Made by a program: the position numbers and the translations under genes | Part shown: piece by piece, positions 21,270-34,800 of the stretch | How positions within the stretch are numbered: position 1 is the first letter of the stretch | How the letters are laid out: the number at the start of each line of letters is the position of its first letter | Notes under the pieces: generated by a model | What the model saw: only the letters and a program-made list of their open reading frames with translations | What the model was told of the DNA's origin: nothing | Databases searched by the model: none | DNA from: Cavia porcellus | Taxonomy: Eukaryota; Chordata; Mammalia; Rodentia; Caviidae | Direction of reading: 5' to 3' | NCBI RefSeq assembly: GCF_034190915.1 | Contig: NW_026947709.1 | Span: forward strand, 1 to 64,000 | Length of the DNA stretch: 64,000 nucleotides

Positions 21270-23016
21270 CATGTGCACAGAGATTCTTACATAATTTGTG
21301 AAATCCCACTACTGGTCTATAGGTAGCTTCTGTGCTTCAGGCTTTAGGACTATGCCTCTCTTTGTTTTGGCTCCCCTTGTTCAGGTGTCCATTTCTATTG
21401 TGATAAGCTCCAAGGCCCCAGGCAAGGGAGTGGCTGCCCTTCCTCTGGTGTGTCCTTGGATGATTACAGCCTTGGATGAACAGGGTTCAAATATATTGGA
21501 TCCTGTGCATTTGAAGAGGAAATGAGTAAAGTTTCATGAGTTAATGTGGACATGCCAGGGAATTGAGGGGCCATGATAGAGACAAAACTTCAGGCCATGG
21601 GCTGAAGGCTGAGGATTCTGTACCTCTAGCTTCTTGAATAGTGGGCCTGCTGAGCAATTGTGTGCTCTCAAATGTAATTTGATGGGTTTTGTTTTAATTT
21701 ATTTTGTTTTTTGCTTTGGTTTTTTACATGGAAGGAACTGTACCATGGTTTGAAGAAGCTGGAGTGTCTTACCTAAGAGAAATTTGCAAAAAGGGACAAT
21801 TCAGCAGCCAAGAATTTCTCAAATGCCCTTGGCGTTTTAAAAAATGTGACATAAAGTTGAGTGTGTCATGTCCATGTCTCTTTACAAAAGATTTTACCTC
21901 CTATTTGATAGGAATTACTGTTTCTTTGAAAGCTCAACCTGCACTGAAATAAAGATAATCCCTCCTTTCCTGATTCTGCTTGAAACCACATCCTTTCTTA
22001 GTTATATTTTCTTACGCAGCAACACTTGGAGATGACTACAGCGAGAGTTTCCCATTGGTGGAATTTCCACGGAGACACATGAAGTAATACTGCACAACTT
22101 CAAGTGAAGTGCACTGTCCCTTGACAATGGCAAGTCTGGGCAAATCTCTAGTAACTGAAAATCTTATAAAGTCTGAAAGTGAGTGAATGAAAATGGGCCT
22201 CTCCACATATGGACAGGGCCTCTCCTTAAGCACACATTTGTGGAAAAAGTAATTATGAGAGACGAATGAACTCCCAAAATGGAATGGAAATTTTCTTGTT
22301 TAGGCCTGGAACGCTATGGCCTGGAGCCCTGTGGTTCTAACTGGATGAGCAAAGTGTGAGCAGAGATCAAAGTAAAACACTCCATTTAGGGAACTCGATA
22401 TTTAACCAGGTGTCCAGAGAGGTGGCAAACTGTACTTGTGTCAATTTGCTCAAATCCTGTCTTCACAAGAAAGTAAATTCCAGCACGACCAGTGACTAGA
22501 GGAGGACACATTTCAAAGAACTTGTAAAAAGTCCAACCCTGAAGTTAGCCCAACACTGAATTTAGATGAAAAGTAGCAGAGTCTGTTAGTCTTTCAAGTT
22601 TTAATAGGAGAAACTTATAGCATGCAATAGCTGTTACATGAATAACTTCAGAGCTTTTGGAGAGGTCGAAATCACTATGAGTGAGGGCTTCCCTGACTCG
22701 CAAAGTTAAAAATAGTAAAACAAACAATTTGCAAAACCAATCAACCAATTAAATACAAACACTAAGTCCAAAGGGTTTCACTGGTTTTAAAACCACTTAT
22801 GGAATGCACAACTATTGATGAGGCTTACTCTGCATTCTGCTTTACTCAGGCCTGGTACATGAGCAACTGTGAAAGCAAAATTCAAAATGTTATGTGAAGT
22901 GACCATTTCATTGTTGAAACCATGACCCAATAGACATTTTCTCTTTTGAAACTTCATACATTATCCATATATGTTCTCAAAGGGAAGGAATACACAGGAT
23001 TTAGGCTGATTTATTT

Positions 23017-23708
23017 TGTGAGAGTCGACCCCCCTGCTACAACCCCCTCCCCAGAGCGGGGAATGAAAGGGTTAACTCCCTAACTCCCCAGAGCGGGGGA
23101 ATGAAAGGGTTAACTCCCTAACTCCCCAGAGCGGGGGGATGAAAGGGTTAACTCCCTAACTCCCCAGAGCGGGGGAATGAAAGGGCTAACTCCCTAACTC
23201 CCCAGAGCGGGGGGGAATGAAAGGGCTAACTCCCTAACTCCCCAGAGCTATCAGAACAGAGCAGTAAAGAATGCTTCACTCCCTAAACCTTTCCCAGGAG
23301 ATAATCAGAGCAGGGCCAAAGGGAATGTCTCTGCTAGTCATTAACCACTAGATGTTCTGTTCTCTGTAAAGATAGAGATAAGCAAAAGAATGTACTGTAT
23401 AAACAGGACCAGGGGGCACCTGGCACTCTAAGGTCAACCCAAGACCCTCGGTCTCCATGGTTACTCAGCCCCAGACCCTCAAATCAGCATTAGCCAGGTC
23501 CTGCGCCGCTCAAAATTAACCAATGCGATTTGCTTCTGTAAACTTGCTTGCCTCCTGCGTGTACCTTTAAAAACCCTGCACAAATTCCCCTCGGGGCCCC
23601 TCCGCACACGTTTGCCTGAGGGACCCCATGCGCATGGAAATAAACTTTCTTTTCCTCACCAAGAGCTGAGTCCTTGGGGTCTCTTCCCCTGCGGCGTTGG
23701 CCCTAACA
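23017..23708 (+). mobile_element. 5' LTR, 692 bp (provirus 3)
   Basis: It carries the same third- and fifth-repeat variants as the 5' LTR of provirus 2, which marks common descent of the two copies after insertion. Confidence 0.95.
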
Positions 23709-24207
23709 TCGTGGAGGCCCCAGCGAGATTAGCACGTCTCACGGGAGGTGACCCCAACGGCTCTACGGGTGAGTACGACTGGTCGCTTTTCATACCACCG
23801 GTGTTTACGCCCCGAGCCATACGGCTCCGATCTAGGGGCAATTTTTGTTATCTGTTTCGTACTCTGTTCCCTGGTGACTGGGGGACGCCCCACACGGTTT
23901 CCGTGGTTCACCGTCTGCGATAGGGTCTCCCTATCGATCTGGGGGATTTCGATTCCCAATCTGTGGTCCGTCTGGGCCAATCTGGAGACACCCTTTGAGG
24001 TGACTCATCTGGGGGATTTCGATTCCCAGTCTGTGGTCCACCCGGGTCAATCTGGAGACACCCTGTAAGGTGTCTCATTTGGAGTGAAACTGATGCGTAT
24101 GCATGTGAATGAAGTGGCCGGCCTGATTGTTTTGTGTGTCGTGGTTGCTGTGTTAGGTTATTTGTTGTACCGCGCTTGCGTTAACCACCCTGTGACAATA
24201 GAACGTC
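23709..24207 (+). other. Proviral leader (provirus 3)
   Basis: The primer-binding site is at 23712-23729, the splice-donor-like GT at 23769 and the 70-bp duplication at 23937-24076. No difference from provirus 2 was noticed. Confidence 0.75.
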
Positions 24208-24308
24208 ATGGGACAGTCGACCTCATCCCCATTGTCCCTCACCCTCGACCATTGGTCGGAGGTGCGGAAGAGGGCTCACGATCTCTCCTTGCAGGTCAAG
24301 AAGAGTAA
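24093..24308 (+). CDS. Small membrane-protein-like frame overlapping gag start (provirus 3)
   Basis: This 71-codon frame is identical to the one in provirus 2, with one hydrophobic segment at about residues 10-29. It overlaps gag codons 1-33 in another frame. Its function is unknown. Confidence 0.4.
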   Translation: MRMHVNEVAGLIVLCVVVAVLGYLLYRACVNHPVTIERHGTVDLIPIVPHPRPLVGGAEEGSRSLLAGQEE

Positions 24309-25842
24309 GTGGTAGGATTTCTGCTCGACTGAGTGGCCTGCTTTCTCTGTGGGGTGGCCACCAGAGGGGACTTTTCATCTGCCCCTCATTCTAGCAGTTA
24401 AGGACGTCATCTTCCGCCCCGGACAAAGGGGGCACCCTGATCAAGTCGCTTACATCCTGGTATGGCAGGACCTCAGGGAGGAACCCCCATTATGGGTAAA
24501 ATCCTTTCTTCCCCCTTCTGACTCATCTGTACCAAAGCTTTTAGCTCTGAAAGGACCTCCCACTTCGGCTCCGGTCCTGCCCGAGTCTCAGCCTGATCTA
24601 CCCTTACTCGACTATGACCAGCCTCCTCCTTCCCAGCCGACTCAACCTCCTCCGTACGCACTCTCTCCTCCAGCCTCCTCGTCCGAATCGAGTGCTGCTT
24701 CTCCGTCAGCCCCCTCTTCACCTGAGCTAAATTCCTCTTCTCCTCCGGTACCCACGTCCCCTCTATATCCCCCACTCCCTGCGATGGCTTGCCCCGAGCC
24801 CACACCTCCGGGGCCCACGGGCCCAGCCCAGAACACTCGGAGCAAGCTACGGCCTGAGGATCCAGTCGTTGCCCTCCCTCTCCGTCCCTATGGGCCCATG
24901 ATAGACGATGGGACAGATGGAGGGCAGATGCCCGCTTTACAGTACTGGCCTTTTTCTACCTCAGATCTCTATAACTGGAAAAACAATAACCCTCCTTTTT
25001 CTGATGATCCTTCTAAGCTAACAGGTCTAATGGATTCTGTTATGTTCTCCCACCAACCCACATGGGATGACTGTCAACAGCTCCTAGGGGTCCTGTTCAC
25101 CACCGAGGAAAGAGACCGCATCCTCCTGGAAGCCCGGAAAGCTGTTCCCGGAGAGGATGGCAGACCCACCCAGAGACCAGACCGGATCGATGACTTCTTC
25201 CCCTTAAAGCGCCCCAACTGGGACCCCAACTCACCTGCTGGTAGGCAGCATCTTTCTATCTATCGCCAGACTCAAATGGCAGGTCTCCGGGCGGCCGCAA
25301 GGCGCCCCACTAATCTGGCCAAGGTAAGAGAAGTTACCCAAGGACCTACTGAGACTCCCTCAGTTTTTCTAGAACGCCTGATGGAAGCTTACTGGCGATA
25401 TACACCTTTTAACCCTGAGGAGGAAGGCCGAAAAGGCTCGATAGCTATGGCCTTTATAGGACAATCGGCCCCTGATATAAGACGTAAGCTCCAAAGGCTA
25501 GATGGTCTCCAAGACCTGACTCTGAGGGATCTTGTTAAGGAAGCTGAAAAGGTCTACTATAAGCGGGAGACAGAGGAAGAGAAAGAGTTAGCTAGGGACA
25601 AAAGACGAAACAAGGAATTAACTAAGATGTTGGCCACAGTTATTCAGGGAAAACCTGAGCCAGGAAAGGGAAAGCCCACTCGCCCTCCATTAGACCCTGA
25701 TCAATGTGCATATTGTAAGGAAAAAGGACACCTGATCAAAGACTGTGAAAAGTTAAAAAAGAAACGGGCCAAAGAAGAACGAGAAAGACAGTCCTCACAG
25801 CGATCCTGAGCCCCCATGCTCGCCCTAGATGAAGAAGACTAG
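24208..25842 (+). pseudogene. gag: gag polyprotein with two nonsense codons (provirus 3)
   Basis: It has the same lesions as provirus 2: TAG at codon 36 (24313-24315) and TGA at codon 534 (25807-25809). The expected terminal TAG is at 25840-25842. Matrix, PPPY, capsid homology region and CCHC knuckle are otherwise in one frame. The sharing of both stops shows they arose before this unit was duplicated. Confidence 0.92.
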
Positions 25843-25875
25843 GGACTTCGGGGCTCGGATCCCCTCCCCGAGCTC
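25840..25875 (+). promoter_or_regulatory. gag-pol readthrough stop and stem (provirus 3)
   Basis: TAG, 8-base spacer and 8-bp stem (25851-25858 with 25868-25875) are as in provirus 2. Confidence 0.65.
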
Positions 25876-28800
25876 AGGGTAATGTTTAAAGTGGAGGGGA
25901 CTCCCGTGGAATTCGAGGTCGATACGGGAGCTGTTTATTCGGCCTTACAAGCCCCCTTAGGGGCCCTTTCAACTAAGAAATCATTAGTTCAAGGGGCTAA
26001 CGGGAGCAAATATCGCTCGTGGACCACTGAGCGCCCAGTTGACTTAGGCAAGGGAAAAGTAAAACACTCCTTTCTGGTTATTCCCGAATGTCCTGCTCCC
26101 CTCTTGGGACGGGACTTATTAACCAAACTGGGGGCAAAGATTTCCTTTGAGCCCCAAGGACCTCAAGTAACATTCCGTAACCCAAAGGTTGGGCAACCTA
26201 TGGTTACGGTGTTATCTCTAAAACTGGAAGATGAATATAGGCTCTACGACCACCAGGATCCCCAGCCTATCGCCCCAGCCTGGCTGACTGATTTTAAAGA
26301 ATCCTGGGCCGAGACGGCTGGACTCGGGCTGGCAAGCCAGCAACCGCCTGTAGTGGTTACTTTAAAAACCACTGCCTCCCCTATTCGGGTCAAGCAATAT
26401 CCCATTAATAGAGAAGCTCACCTAGGGATTAAGGTGCACATACAGAGACTTTTAGACCAAGGGGTATTAACTCCTTGTCGGTCTGCATGGAATACTCCGT
26501 TACTCCCGGTCAAAAAGCCCGGGACGAATGACTACAGACCGGTACAGGACCTAAGGGAGGTCAATAGCAGGGTAGAAGACATTCACCCCACCGTACCCAA
26601 TCCCTATAATCTCCTCAGTGGGTTAAATCCCTCAAGGACTTGGTATACTGTTCTGGATTTAAAGGATGCCTTTTTCTGTTTGCCTTTACACAAAGATAGC
26701 CAGCCCTTATTTGCATTTGAATGGACGGACCCTGAGACTGGGTCCGCCGGACAACTAACCTGGACGCGCCTCCCACAGGGCTTCAAAAACAGCCCAACCA
26801 TCTTTGATGAAGCCCTACATAAGGATTTAGCCCCCTTTCGGGCTCAACACCCAAGCCTCACCCTTCTTCAATATGTAGATGACTTGCTGCTGGCTGCGGA
26901 CTCTGAGGGTGACTGCACAAGCGGAACTCAGGACCTTTTACGTGAGTTGGCTATCCTGGGGTATAGGGCATCAGCAAAAAAGGCTCAAATTTGTAAGCGA
27001 GAGGTAATTTTTCTGGGCTACTCCTTAAAATGGGGACAAAGGTGGCTCACTGAGGCCAGAAAACAGACTGTGGTCCAGATTCCCCCTCCAAAGAGTCAAA
27101 AACAATTACGAGAGTTCCTGGGCACTGCGGGGTTCTGCCGGTTACGGATCCCCGGATTCGCAACTTTGGCAGCTCCCCTATATCCGTTACTGAAGGGGGG
27201 ATCTCCCTTTATCTGGAAAAAAGATCACCAGCAGGCCTTTGATGCCATCAAGCGGGCTCTCCTGTCCGCTCCGGCCCTGGCTCTTCCTAATGTGGATAAG
27301 CCCTTTACTCTCTTCATGGAAGAAAAAAAAGGAATAGCGAGAGGAGTGCTGACCCAGGCCTTTGGGCCATGGAGGCGTCCGGTGGCTTACCTCTCAAAAA
27401 GACTGGACACTGTGGCAAGCGGGTGGCCACCCTGCCTAAAGGCCATCGCAGCAGCTGCCTTGCTCATTAAAGACGCTGACAAATTGACTTTGGGACAGAA
27501 AATAACAATCATTGCCCCGCACACGCTAGAAAGCATCATCCGCCAGCCTCCAGATAGGTGGCTCTCAAATGCCAGAGTTACTCGTTATCAGAGCCTCTTG
27601 CTCAACAAGGACAAGATAACTTTTGGACCCCCGGTGACTCTCAACCCGGCGACCCTGCTGCCGGAAGAAGCTTCGGAACCCGTCCTCCATACCTGCCAGG
27701 ACGTCTTGGCAGAAGAGGCCGGAGTACGACCGGACTTATTGGATTGCCCCCTACCCAATGCAGAGGTGACCTACTTCACTGACGGGAGTAGCTTTTTGAT
27801 TCAAGGTAAGCGGTATGCGGGGGCGGCTGTGACTGATTATTCCAATGTTATATGGACAGCCAGACTAGAGGACGGGTCCTCGGCCCAAAAGGCCGAACTG
27901 ATTGCTTTGACTAAGGCTCTGGAGCTCGCTAAAGGAAAGCGAGCGAACATTTACACGGATAGCCGATATGCTTTTGCAACGGCCCACATCCACGGGGCCA
28001 TATACCGCCAGCGGGGGCTTCTGACCTCCGCAGGAAAAGAAATAAAACACAAACAGGAAATCCTCCAGTTGCTCGCTGCAGTTATGTTGCCCCAGAAGGT
28101 GGCGATAATACACTGTAACAGCCACCAGAAAGGGACTGATCCCGTCACAAGGGGAAACAACCTGGCCGATCAGGCAGCAAAATCTGCAGCCATGGGAGAC
28201 TCACAGATGTTGGTGACTGATGTCAAAGATTCTCCTCAAAAGGAGAAAGCTCAGATTAACCAAACCCCTGAAACACCTGATTTGACTGCTTACATACAAC
28301 AGGCCCACCGGCTCACTCATTTGGGAGCTAAAAAGCTAAGCCTACTGGCCCAACGCCAAGACTTCCCAGGGGCATCCCCCACTGCCATACGTCAGGTCGC
28401 CAATCGGGTGGTGGCTAATTGTGAGGCATGTCAATTGACCAATGCCTACCCTGCCAAGCTGGCCCCCGGCAAAAGGCTACGCGGCACCAGACCTGGACAA
28501 TACTGGGAAGTGGACTTTACAGAAGTTAAGCCTGCCCGATGCGGACTAAAATATCTGCTAGTTTTTGTAGACACCTTTTCTGGATGGACTGAGGCTTTTC
28601 CTACCAAAAAGGAAACCGCTGCCGTGGTAACTAAAAAATTGATGGAAGAAATATTTCCCCGGTTCGGATTGCCAAAGGTAATAGGGTCTGATAATGGACC
28701 GGCGTTTGTGGCTAAGGTAAGTCAGGGACTGGCCAACATATTGGGGATTGATTGGAAATTACATTGTGCTTATAGACCCCAAAGTTCAGGACAGGTAGAG

Positions 28801-29355
28801 AGAATGAATAGAACTATTAAGGAGACCCTCACTAAATTGGCTCATGAGACTGGCTTAAAAGATTGGACGATGCTCCTGCCGTATGCCCTTTTTCGCGCGC
28901 GAAACACCCCGTCTACCAAACCCCCTAACCTTACTCCCTTCGAAATCCTTTTTGGCACCCCACCCCCCATTCGAGATCTCACTCCCTTAACTGAGCATGC
29001 TGCCTTGTTGCCAACCTCCCTGTCTGACAGGCTCATCGCCCTTGACAACCTGCAGAGGGACGTGTGGACGCAGCTAGCCTCGGCCTATGCTCCCAGTGAG
29101 TTCCCCGCGCCACATCCGTACCAGGTGGGAGACTTTGTGTTCGTCCGGCGCCACCAACAAGAGACTCTACAGCCTCGCTGGAAAGGACCGTACCAGGTCC
29201 TATTGACTACTCCTACAGCGGTAAAGGTTGACGGAGTCGCCTCTTGGATCCACGCGTCACACCTAAAGCCTGCCTCGGCACCAGTGGACGGCTCCTGGGA
29301 ACTCAAACGGTCTGATAACCCCCTGAAGCTAAAGTTGCGCCGAAGGACCCCCTGA
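25843..29355 (+). CDS. pol: pol polyprotein (provirus 3)
   Basis: The frame is open, with all protease, RT, RNase H and integrase motifs. Counting from the Met at 25882, it differs from proviruses 1 and 2 by Thr to Pro at residue 52 (near 26032), just after the protease active-site region. Confidence 0.93.
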   Translation, partial: GLRGSDPLPELRVMFKVEGTPVEFEVDTGAVYSALQAPLGALSTKKSLVQGANGSKYRSWTTERPVDLGKGKVKHSFLVIPECPAPLLGRDLLTKLGAKISFEPQGPQVTFRNPKVGQPMVTVLSLKLEDEYRLYDHQDPQPIAPAWLTDFKESWAETAGLGLASQQPPVVVTLKTTASPIRVKQYPINREAHLGIKVHIQRLLDQGVLTPCRSAWNTPLLPVKKPGTNDYRPVQDLREVNSRVEDIHPTVPNPYNLLSGLNPSRTWYTVLDLKDAFFCLPLHKDSQPLFAFEWTDPETGSAGQLTWTRLPQGFKNSPTIFDEALHKDLAPFRAQHPSLTLLQYVDDLLLAADSEGDCTSGTQDLLRELAILGYRASAKKAQICKREVIFLGYSLKWGQRWLTEARKQTVVQIPPPKSQKQLREFLGTAGFCRLRIPGFATLAAPLYPLLKGGSPFIWKKDHQQAFDAIKRALLSAPALALPNVDKPFTLFMEEKKGIARGVLTQAFGPWRRPVAYLSKRLDTVASGWPPCLKAIAAAALLIKDADKLTLGQKITIIAPHTLESIIRQPPDRWLSNARVTRYQSLLLNKDKITFGPPVTLNPATLLPEEASEPVLHTCQDVLAEEAGVRPDLLDCPLPNAEVTYFTDGSSFLIQGKRYAGAAVTDYSNVIWTARLEDGSSAQKAELIALTKALELAKGKRANIYTDSRYAFATAHIHGAIYRQRGLLTSAGKEIKHKQEILQLLAAVMLPQKVAIIHCNSHQKGTDPVTRGNNLADQAAKSAAMGDSQMLVTDVKDSPQKEKAQINQTPETPDLTAYIQQAHRLTHLGAKKLSLLAQRQDFPGASPTAIRQVANRVVANCEACQLTNAYPAKLAPGKRLRGTRPGQYWEVDFTEVKPARCGLKYLLVFVDTFSGWTEAFPTKKETAAVVTKKLMEEIFPRFGLPKVIGSDNGPAFVAKVSQGLANILGIDWKLHCAYRPQSSGQVERMNRTIKETLTKLAHETGLKDWTMLLPYALFRARNTPSTKPPNLTPFEILFGTPPPIRDLTPLTEHAALLPTSLSDRLIALDNLQRDVWTQLASAYAPSEFPAPHPYQVGDFVFVRRHQQETLQPRWKGPYQVLLTTPTAVKVDGVASWIHASHLKPASAPVDGSWELKRSDNPLKLKLRRRTP

Positions 29356-29377
29356 GATTATTCAGAGTACTACCCTT

Positions 29378-31147
29378 ATGTGTCCCTCTAAGATGACCCG
29401 TATGGGACCCCAGACTTTAACCCTCCGGGCTCTAATGGGATTACTTATATTAATAATCCCCACTGTAGCTAGCCCCCATCGCCCCTGGAAATGGTCGTTA
29501 ATACGATGGGGGGACTCACGTGTGGGTAGCACCTGGGAAGGATCAGGAAGTCCATGGTTTGCGCCCACACCCTGTTGGTTCTTTCCAGGGCTCCAATGTC
29601 CCAAACAAAGTCATTTTTATCTTTGTCCCGCACCAACCGGGAGTAGATCATATTGTAATTCCCCAGGAGAATATTTTTGTGCTTATTGGGGCTGTGAAAC
29701 CGCTGCAACAGGGTGGCAACCCGCCTTCCCCGATAAACACCTTAAAATGACATGGGGGCCGCCGGGATGCAGCCTAGATAACTACCCACCGGCTGGTCAG
29801 AGATCCTGTCAGGTTCTAAATATCACTGTCACCACTCCTGAGGACCCAGGTTGGCTGACAGGACGCACCTGGGGACTTCGAGTCTATGAGCCAGGTAAAG
29901 ACAGGGGAAGCCTTATTCTCATAAAAAAGGTTCCCCTGCAGGCCCCATTTGTGCCCATAGGCCCAAACTTTACTCTAAAGCCAAAATATAATCAGCCTAC
30001 TATAGATCCTGTTACTACTGTTCAAACAACCATAGTAAGTCCCTCAGCCATAACAGTTTCTCAAGCTCCGCTACTCCAGACAGATCACGTACCTGTCCCT
30101 CAATATTCACATTCTAACCTACTCAGTTTGATTAAAGGAGCATACATGGCTTTAAATCATACCCGACCTGATCTCCCCCAATCCTGTTGGCTATGTCTAA
30201 GTCCTAATCCCCCGTATTATGAGGGAACCGCTCTAAATGACTCTTATACACTAACCCCCAACCCCGGCCAATGCGATTGGAATCAAGTATACCACACTCT
30301 CCCCCTTCCTGGCCTCGCTGGTCAAGGAACTTGTATAGGAGCAGTTGATAACTGGCCAACAAGCTTGCGACATCTTTGCCTCACACACACTAATTCCTTT
30401 CCCAAAGATCAGTACCTCGTCCCTCCTACTGGAGCCTTTTGGCTATGTACCAATGGGCTCACCCCTTGTGTCTCCACTAACGTCCTCCTTGCAGACAGCA
30501 GCTCCTGCATCCTTATAGACCTTATGCCACGCATTAAATATCTCCCCCCTAACACGCTCCCCCTCATGGGAGGTCGATATAAACGAGAACCTGTCTCCCT
30601 GACCCTAGCAGTCCTATTGGGGATAGGTGTGGCGGGGGGGATAGGAACTGGCACAGCAGCCCTCATTACTGGGCATCAGTCTCGCCAACAGCTTCTTGCA
30701 GTAGTAAACCAAGATTTACAGGCCTTAGAAACTTCTATAACTGCGTTACAACAATCCCTCTCGTCTCTATCTGAAGTAGTGTTACAGAACAGAAGAGGCT
30801 TAGATCTTCTATTTTTAAAAGAAGGCGGTCTCTGCGCTGCACTTAGAGAAGAATGTTGTTTCTACACTGATCATACTGGGATTGTAAAAGACGCAATGGA
30901 AAAGCTGAGAGAGAGAATCAAATCTCGAGAGCCCCCTTCAAGTGAAGCCAAAATGTTTTCCTTCTGGGAATCAATCCTGCCCTATGTTCTCCCTTTACTG
31001 GGACCCCTGGCCGGATTCATTATAGTCATGGCTATAGCCCCTTGCCTCATTAACCGAGTAACCCAATTTGTGAGGGCTCAGATCTCTCAGGTAAAAGTTA
31101 TGGTGCTACGTCAACAATATGACCCCTTACCTATACAGGACCTTTAG
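29378..31147 (+). CDS. env: env glycoprotein precursor, open frame (provirus 3)
   Basis: This 589-codon frame encodes the same protein as in proviruses 1 and 2. All SU and TM landmarks are present (CWLC, RYKR, fusion peptide, C-X6-CC, membrane anchor). Confidence 0.93.
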   Translation: MCPSKMTRMGPQTLTLRALMGLLILIIPTVASPHRPWKWSLIRWGDSRVGSTWEGSGSPWFAPTPCWFFPGLQCPKQSHFYLCPAPTGSRSYCNSPGEYFCAYWGCETAATGWQPAFPDKHLKMTWGPPGCSLDNYPPAGQRSCQVLNITVTTPEDPGWLTGRTWGLRVYEPGKDRGSLILIKKVPLQAPFVPIGPNFTLKPKYNQPTIDPVTTVQTTIVSPSAITVSQAPLLQTDHVPVPQYSHSNLLSLIKGAYMALNHTRPDLPQSCWLCLSPNPPYYEGTALNDSYTLTPNPGQCDWNQVYHTLPLPGLAGQGTCIGAVDNWPTSLRHLCLTHTNSFPKDQYLVPPTGAFWLCTNGLTPCVSTNVLLADSSSCILIDLMPRIKYLPPNTLPLMGGRYKREPVSLTLAVLLGIGVAGGIGTGTAALITGHQSRQQLLAVVNQDLQALETSITALQQSLSSLSEVVLQNRRGLDLLFLKEGGLCAALREECCFYTDHTGIVKDAMEKLRERIKSREPPSSEAKMFSFWESILPYVLPLLGPLAGFIIVMAIAPCLINRVTQFVRAQISQVKVMVLRQQYDPLPIQDL

Positions 31148-31171
31148 GATTAAAAGTCATTGGAAAAAAAT

Positions 31172-31183
31172 AAAAGGGGGGAA
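31172..31183 (+). promoter_or_regulatory. Polypurine tract (provirus 3)
   Basis: AAAAGGGGGGAA lies directly before the 3' LTR. Confidence 0.85.
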
Positions 31184-31874
31184 TGTGAGAGTCGACCCCC
31201 CTGCTACAACCCCCTCCCCAGAGCGGGGAATGAAAGGGTTAACTCCCTAACTCCCCAGAGCGGGGGAATGAAAGGGTTAACTCCCTAACTCCCCAGAGCG
31301 GGGGAATGAAAGGGTTAACTCCCTAACTCCCCAGAGCGGGGGAATGAAAGGGCTAACTCCCTAACTCCCCAGAGCGGGGGGAATGAAAGGGCTAACTCCC
31401 TAACTCCCCAGAGCTATCAGAACAGAGCAGTAAAGAATGCTTCACTCCCTAAACCTTTCCCAGGAGATAATCAGAGCAGGGCCAAAGGGAATGTCTCTGC
31501 TAGTCATTAACCACTAGATGTTCTGTTCTCTGTAAAGATAGAGATAAGCAAAAGAATGTACTGTATAAACAGGACCAGGGGGCACCTGGCACTCTAAGGT
31601 CAACCCAAGACCCTCGGTCTCCATGGTTACTCAGCCCCAGACCCTCAAATCAGCATTAGCCAGGTCCTGCGCCGCTCAAAATTAACCAATGCGATTTGCT
31701 TCTGTAAACTTGCTTGCCTCCTGCGTGTACCTTTAAAAACCCTGCACAAATTCCCCTCGGGGCCCCTCCGCACACGTTTGCCTGAGGGACCCCATGCGCA
31801 TGGAAATAAACTTTCTTTTCCTCACCAAGAGCTGAGTCCTTGGGGTCTCTTCCCCTGCGGCGTTGGCCCTAACA
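31184..31874 (+). mobile_element. 3' LTR, 691 bp (provirus 3)
   Basis: It appears identical to the 3' LTR of provirus 2 and is followed by ATTT. Confidence 0.95.
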
Positions 31875-34800
31875 ATTTTTTTCAGTATTTTGTGTTCCAC
31901 CAGATTTATTTGAAGATCTCCTGTCCTGCATCCACTGCCCAATGGAGAAGGCCACACATAGGACAACCCACATGAGAACTTCACTTCTACAGCCTGATTA
32001 TATCATCATGAGAATATAATTTTCCTTTCATCATCAAAGATTTTTACATCAGATTAACCAGCTCTCTTGATTGCCCATGTTTTTCCCTGGTTTTTGTACC
32101 TTGAAAGGGGTGTGCACTCTTCCCAGCCTTGATCTCCATCTTCCCCCATATTTCCAAACATATTCATCTGGGAAACATGTAAAGATCTTATTCGGGGCTT
32201 GTTTCATTGTTTTCAAATATCTGCCCTTGAAATTCAACTTCCACCACTGTCTCTCATATCCAAAGCTATGTGCTTGCAGAGGATTTCTGCTGAGAAATTT
32301 TACAGAAAGCTCTTATACTGCAGGTGAATGATGCCAGCAAGTCTTGACTGAATAGCTTAGGGAACAGGACTCAGCCAAATGACTGACATGACAAGGGAAA
32401 AGCGTATGCTCAAGGATAGGACATGGCAGAGGTCATCTGCCAGGCCCTGGCATATTTAATATCCCATTGAAAGTACATCAATGTGTAGATTGGCAAGCAT
32501 TTCCATCCACAAATTCTGAGCAGTGAAGCCTTCGGAGAGAATATTGTGGCATACCAGGCCAAGAATATTCATCCTATTTAAATCTTGCCCTACAAGGTCC
32601 TCTGTGCCACTGAGGTCTCCATGGCAACGCCCAGCATTGTGACTCAGGTCTCCTACTGCACACTTGTATCCTAGAGCGTAAAGTCCAGCTCACAATGGTG
32701 CTCAGCCAATCACAGCCCATTGTGGTTGCCTGGCAACCACAAGCTTGTGGATTTCTGTGAACTGTTTCAGCCCAACTCTGCAGCTTTCCACCTCATACAA
32801 CCACAGCCATTCCAGTCATGCAGTATTTGATTAGCCTCTCTATGTTGCCTCAGAATTTTTTTTTACAGTTGTAGTGATCAAGAAAATTTGACATATTTTG
32901 AGAAGTGGAGGGAAGTCATTGGAAAACCTTTTGGTATGTCTGAGGTCTATCGGTTCCAAACTTGACTATCCCAGTCTTTTAAATTTTCAAACCTAGAGCC
33001 TAAAATCCACCTCACAGGGATGTTCAGCCAATCTCAGCCCAGTGTGGTTGCCTGGCAACCACAAGCCTGTGGAGTTCTGTGAACAGTTTCAGCCCAACTC
33101 TGCAGCTTTCCACCTCATACAACCACAGCCATTCCAATCATGCAGTATTTGATTCACCTCTCTAAGTTGCCTCAGAATTTTCTTTGAACTTGTGGTGATC
33201 AAGCAAATTTGACATATTTTGACAAGTGGAGGGAAGTAATTGGCTCTGTCTTTAGCTCTGTTTGTGGTATATGGTGTCCAAAGCTGACTAGCCCAGTCTA
33301 TTCAGCTATGAAACGTAGAAAGCCAAATGTTTCAAGGGAGGAAAGAAAATGCCACAATGATTTGGGTTCTGCCAAGTTTCTGGTGGCTTGGGAAGCAAAC
33401 CTGCAAACCATACATGCAGTCTCTGCTGGATTACTGCCACCATGGTAGTATCAGTTAGCACTAAAAGCCAGCAACCAGAAGATGAGACCCAAAATGAAAG
33501 TGAATCCTTGCAGTGCATGAATATTTGGAGTGCCTGCTTCAACTATCCAGCTTCCTCGGGGTTCACTTGTCTGCAATCGCTATTTCAAGGAGGTCTGCAG
33601 CCATTCCAGCATAACCCTGAACACTAAACATGAGGTACTAGCTCAATACCTTATCACCAGCAGGTTTTCCCAGAATTCAACTGTAACATGGTGAAAGGGA
33701 AACCCTTAGAAAACGGATGCAAATGCCCCTTTCACCAGAAATCCCAGGTATTTTCTCATGGCATGGAATATTTAGACTCCACAACTCATGTAGTGAACCC
33801 AGGGACCTAGACCAAGTGTGTCTAGTTTAATGTTGTCCTCTTTTTGGAAACAGCATCTTATGTAGTTGTTGAAAGAGGCCTTGAGATCAATTCGTAGCCC
33901 AAGATGGACTGGAACTCCCAAGGATCCATCCAGCTCAGCCCCCAGATTGCTGGGATTATAGGCATGAGGGACCATGCCAAGCATGTGCACAGAGATTCTT
34001 ACATAATTTGTGAAATCCCACTACTGGTCTATAGGTAGCTTCTGTGCTTCAGGCTTTAGGACTATGCCTCTCTTTGTTTTGGCTCCCCTTGTTCAGGTGT
34101 CCATTTCTATTGTGATAAGCTCCAAGGCCCGAGGCAAGGGAGTGGCTGCCCTTCCTCTGGTGTGTCCTTGGATGATTACAGCCTTGGATGAACAGGGTTC
34201 AAATATATTGGATCCTGTGCATTTGAAGAGGAAATGAGTAAAGTTTCATGAGTTAATGTGGACATGCCAGGGAATTGAGGGGCCATGATAGAGACAAAAC
34301 TTCAGGCCATGGGCTGAAGGCTGAGGATTCTGTACCTCTAGCTTCTTGAATAGTGGGCCTGCTGAGCAATTGTGTGCTCTCAAATGTAATTTGATGGGTT
34401 TTGTTTTAATTTATTTTGTTTTTTGCTTTGGTTTTTTACATGGAAGGTACTGTACCATGGTTTGAAGAAGCTGGAGTGTCTTACCTAAGAGAAATTTGCA
34501 AAAAGGGACAATTCAGCAGCCAAGAATTTCTCAAATGCCCTTGGCGTTTTAAAAAATGTGACATAAAGTTGAGTGTGTCATGTCCATGTCTCTTTACAAA
34601 AGATTTTACCTCCTATTTGATAGGAATTACTGTTTCTTTGAAAGGTCAACCTGCACTGAAATAAAGATAATCCCTCCTTTCCTGATTCTGCTTGAAACCA
34701 CATCCTTTCTTAGTTATATTTTCTTACGCAGCAACACTTGGAGATGACTACAGCGAGAGTTTCCCATTGGTGGAATTTCCACGGAGACACATGAAGTAAT

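Larger units (their letters stand above)
19163..23016. repeat. Macrosatellite monomer M2 (3,854 bp including target duplication)
   Basis: This LTR-bounded monomer has the same structure as M1. The 322-bp duplication is at 19961-20603 and the B1-like SINE at 21129-21269. Its first 1.1 kb carries variants shared with M3 only (for example AGAGCGTAAAG near 19961, GGAAGTCATTGG and CTATCGGTTCC). The remainder is nearly identical to M1. No recognisable gene is present. Confidence 0.93.
23017..31874 (+). mobile_element. Provirus 3, complete endogenous gammaretrovirus, 8,858 bp
   Basis: It is nearly identical to provirus 2 at a 12,712-base offset, including both gag nonsense codons and the 5' LTR variants. 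It is not a perfect copy: pol has one amino-acid change (T52P, near 26032). Flanks are ATTT on both sides. Confidence 0.96.
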
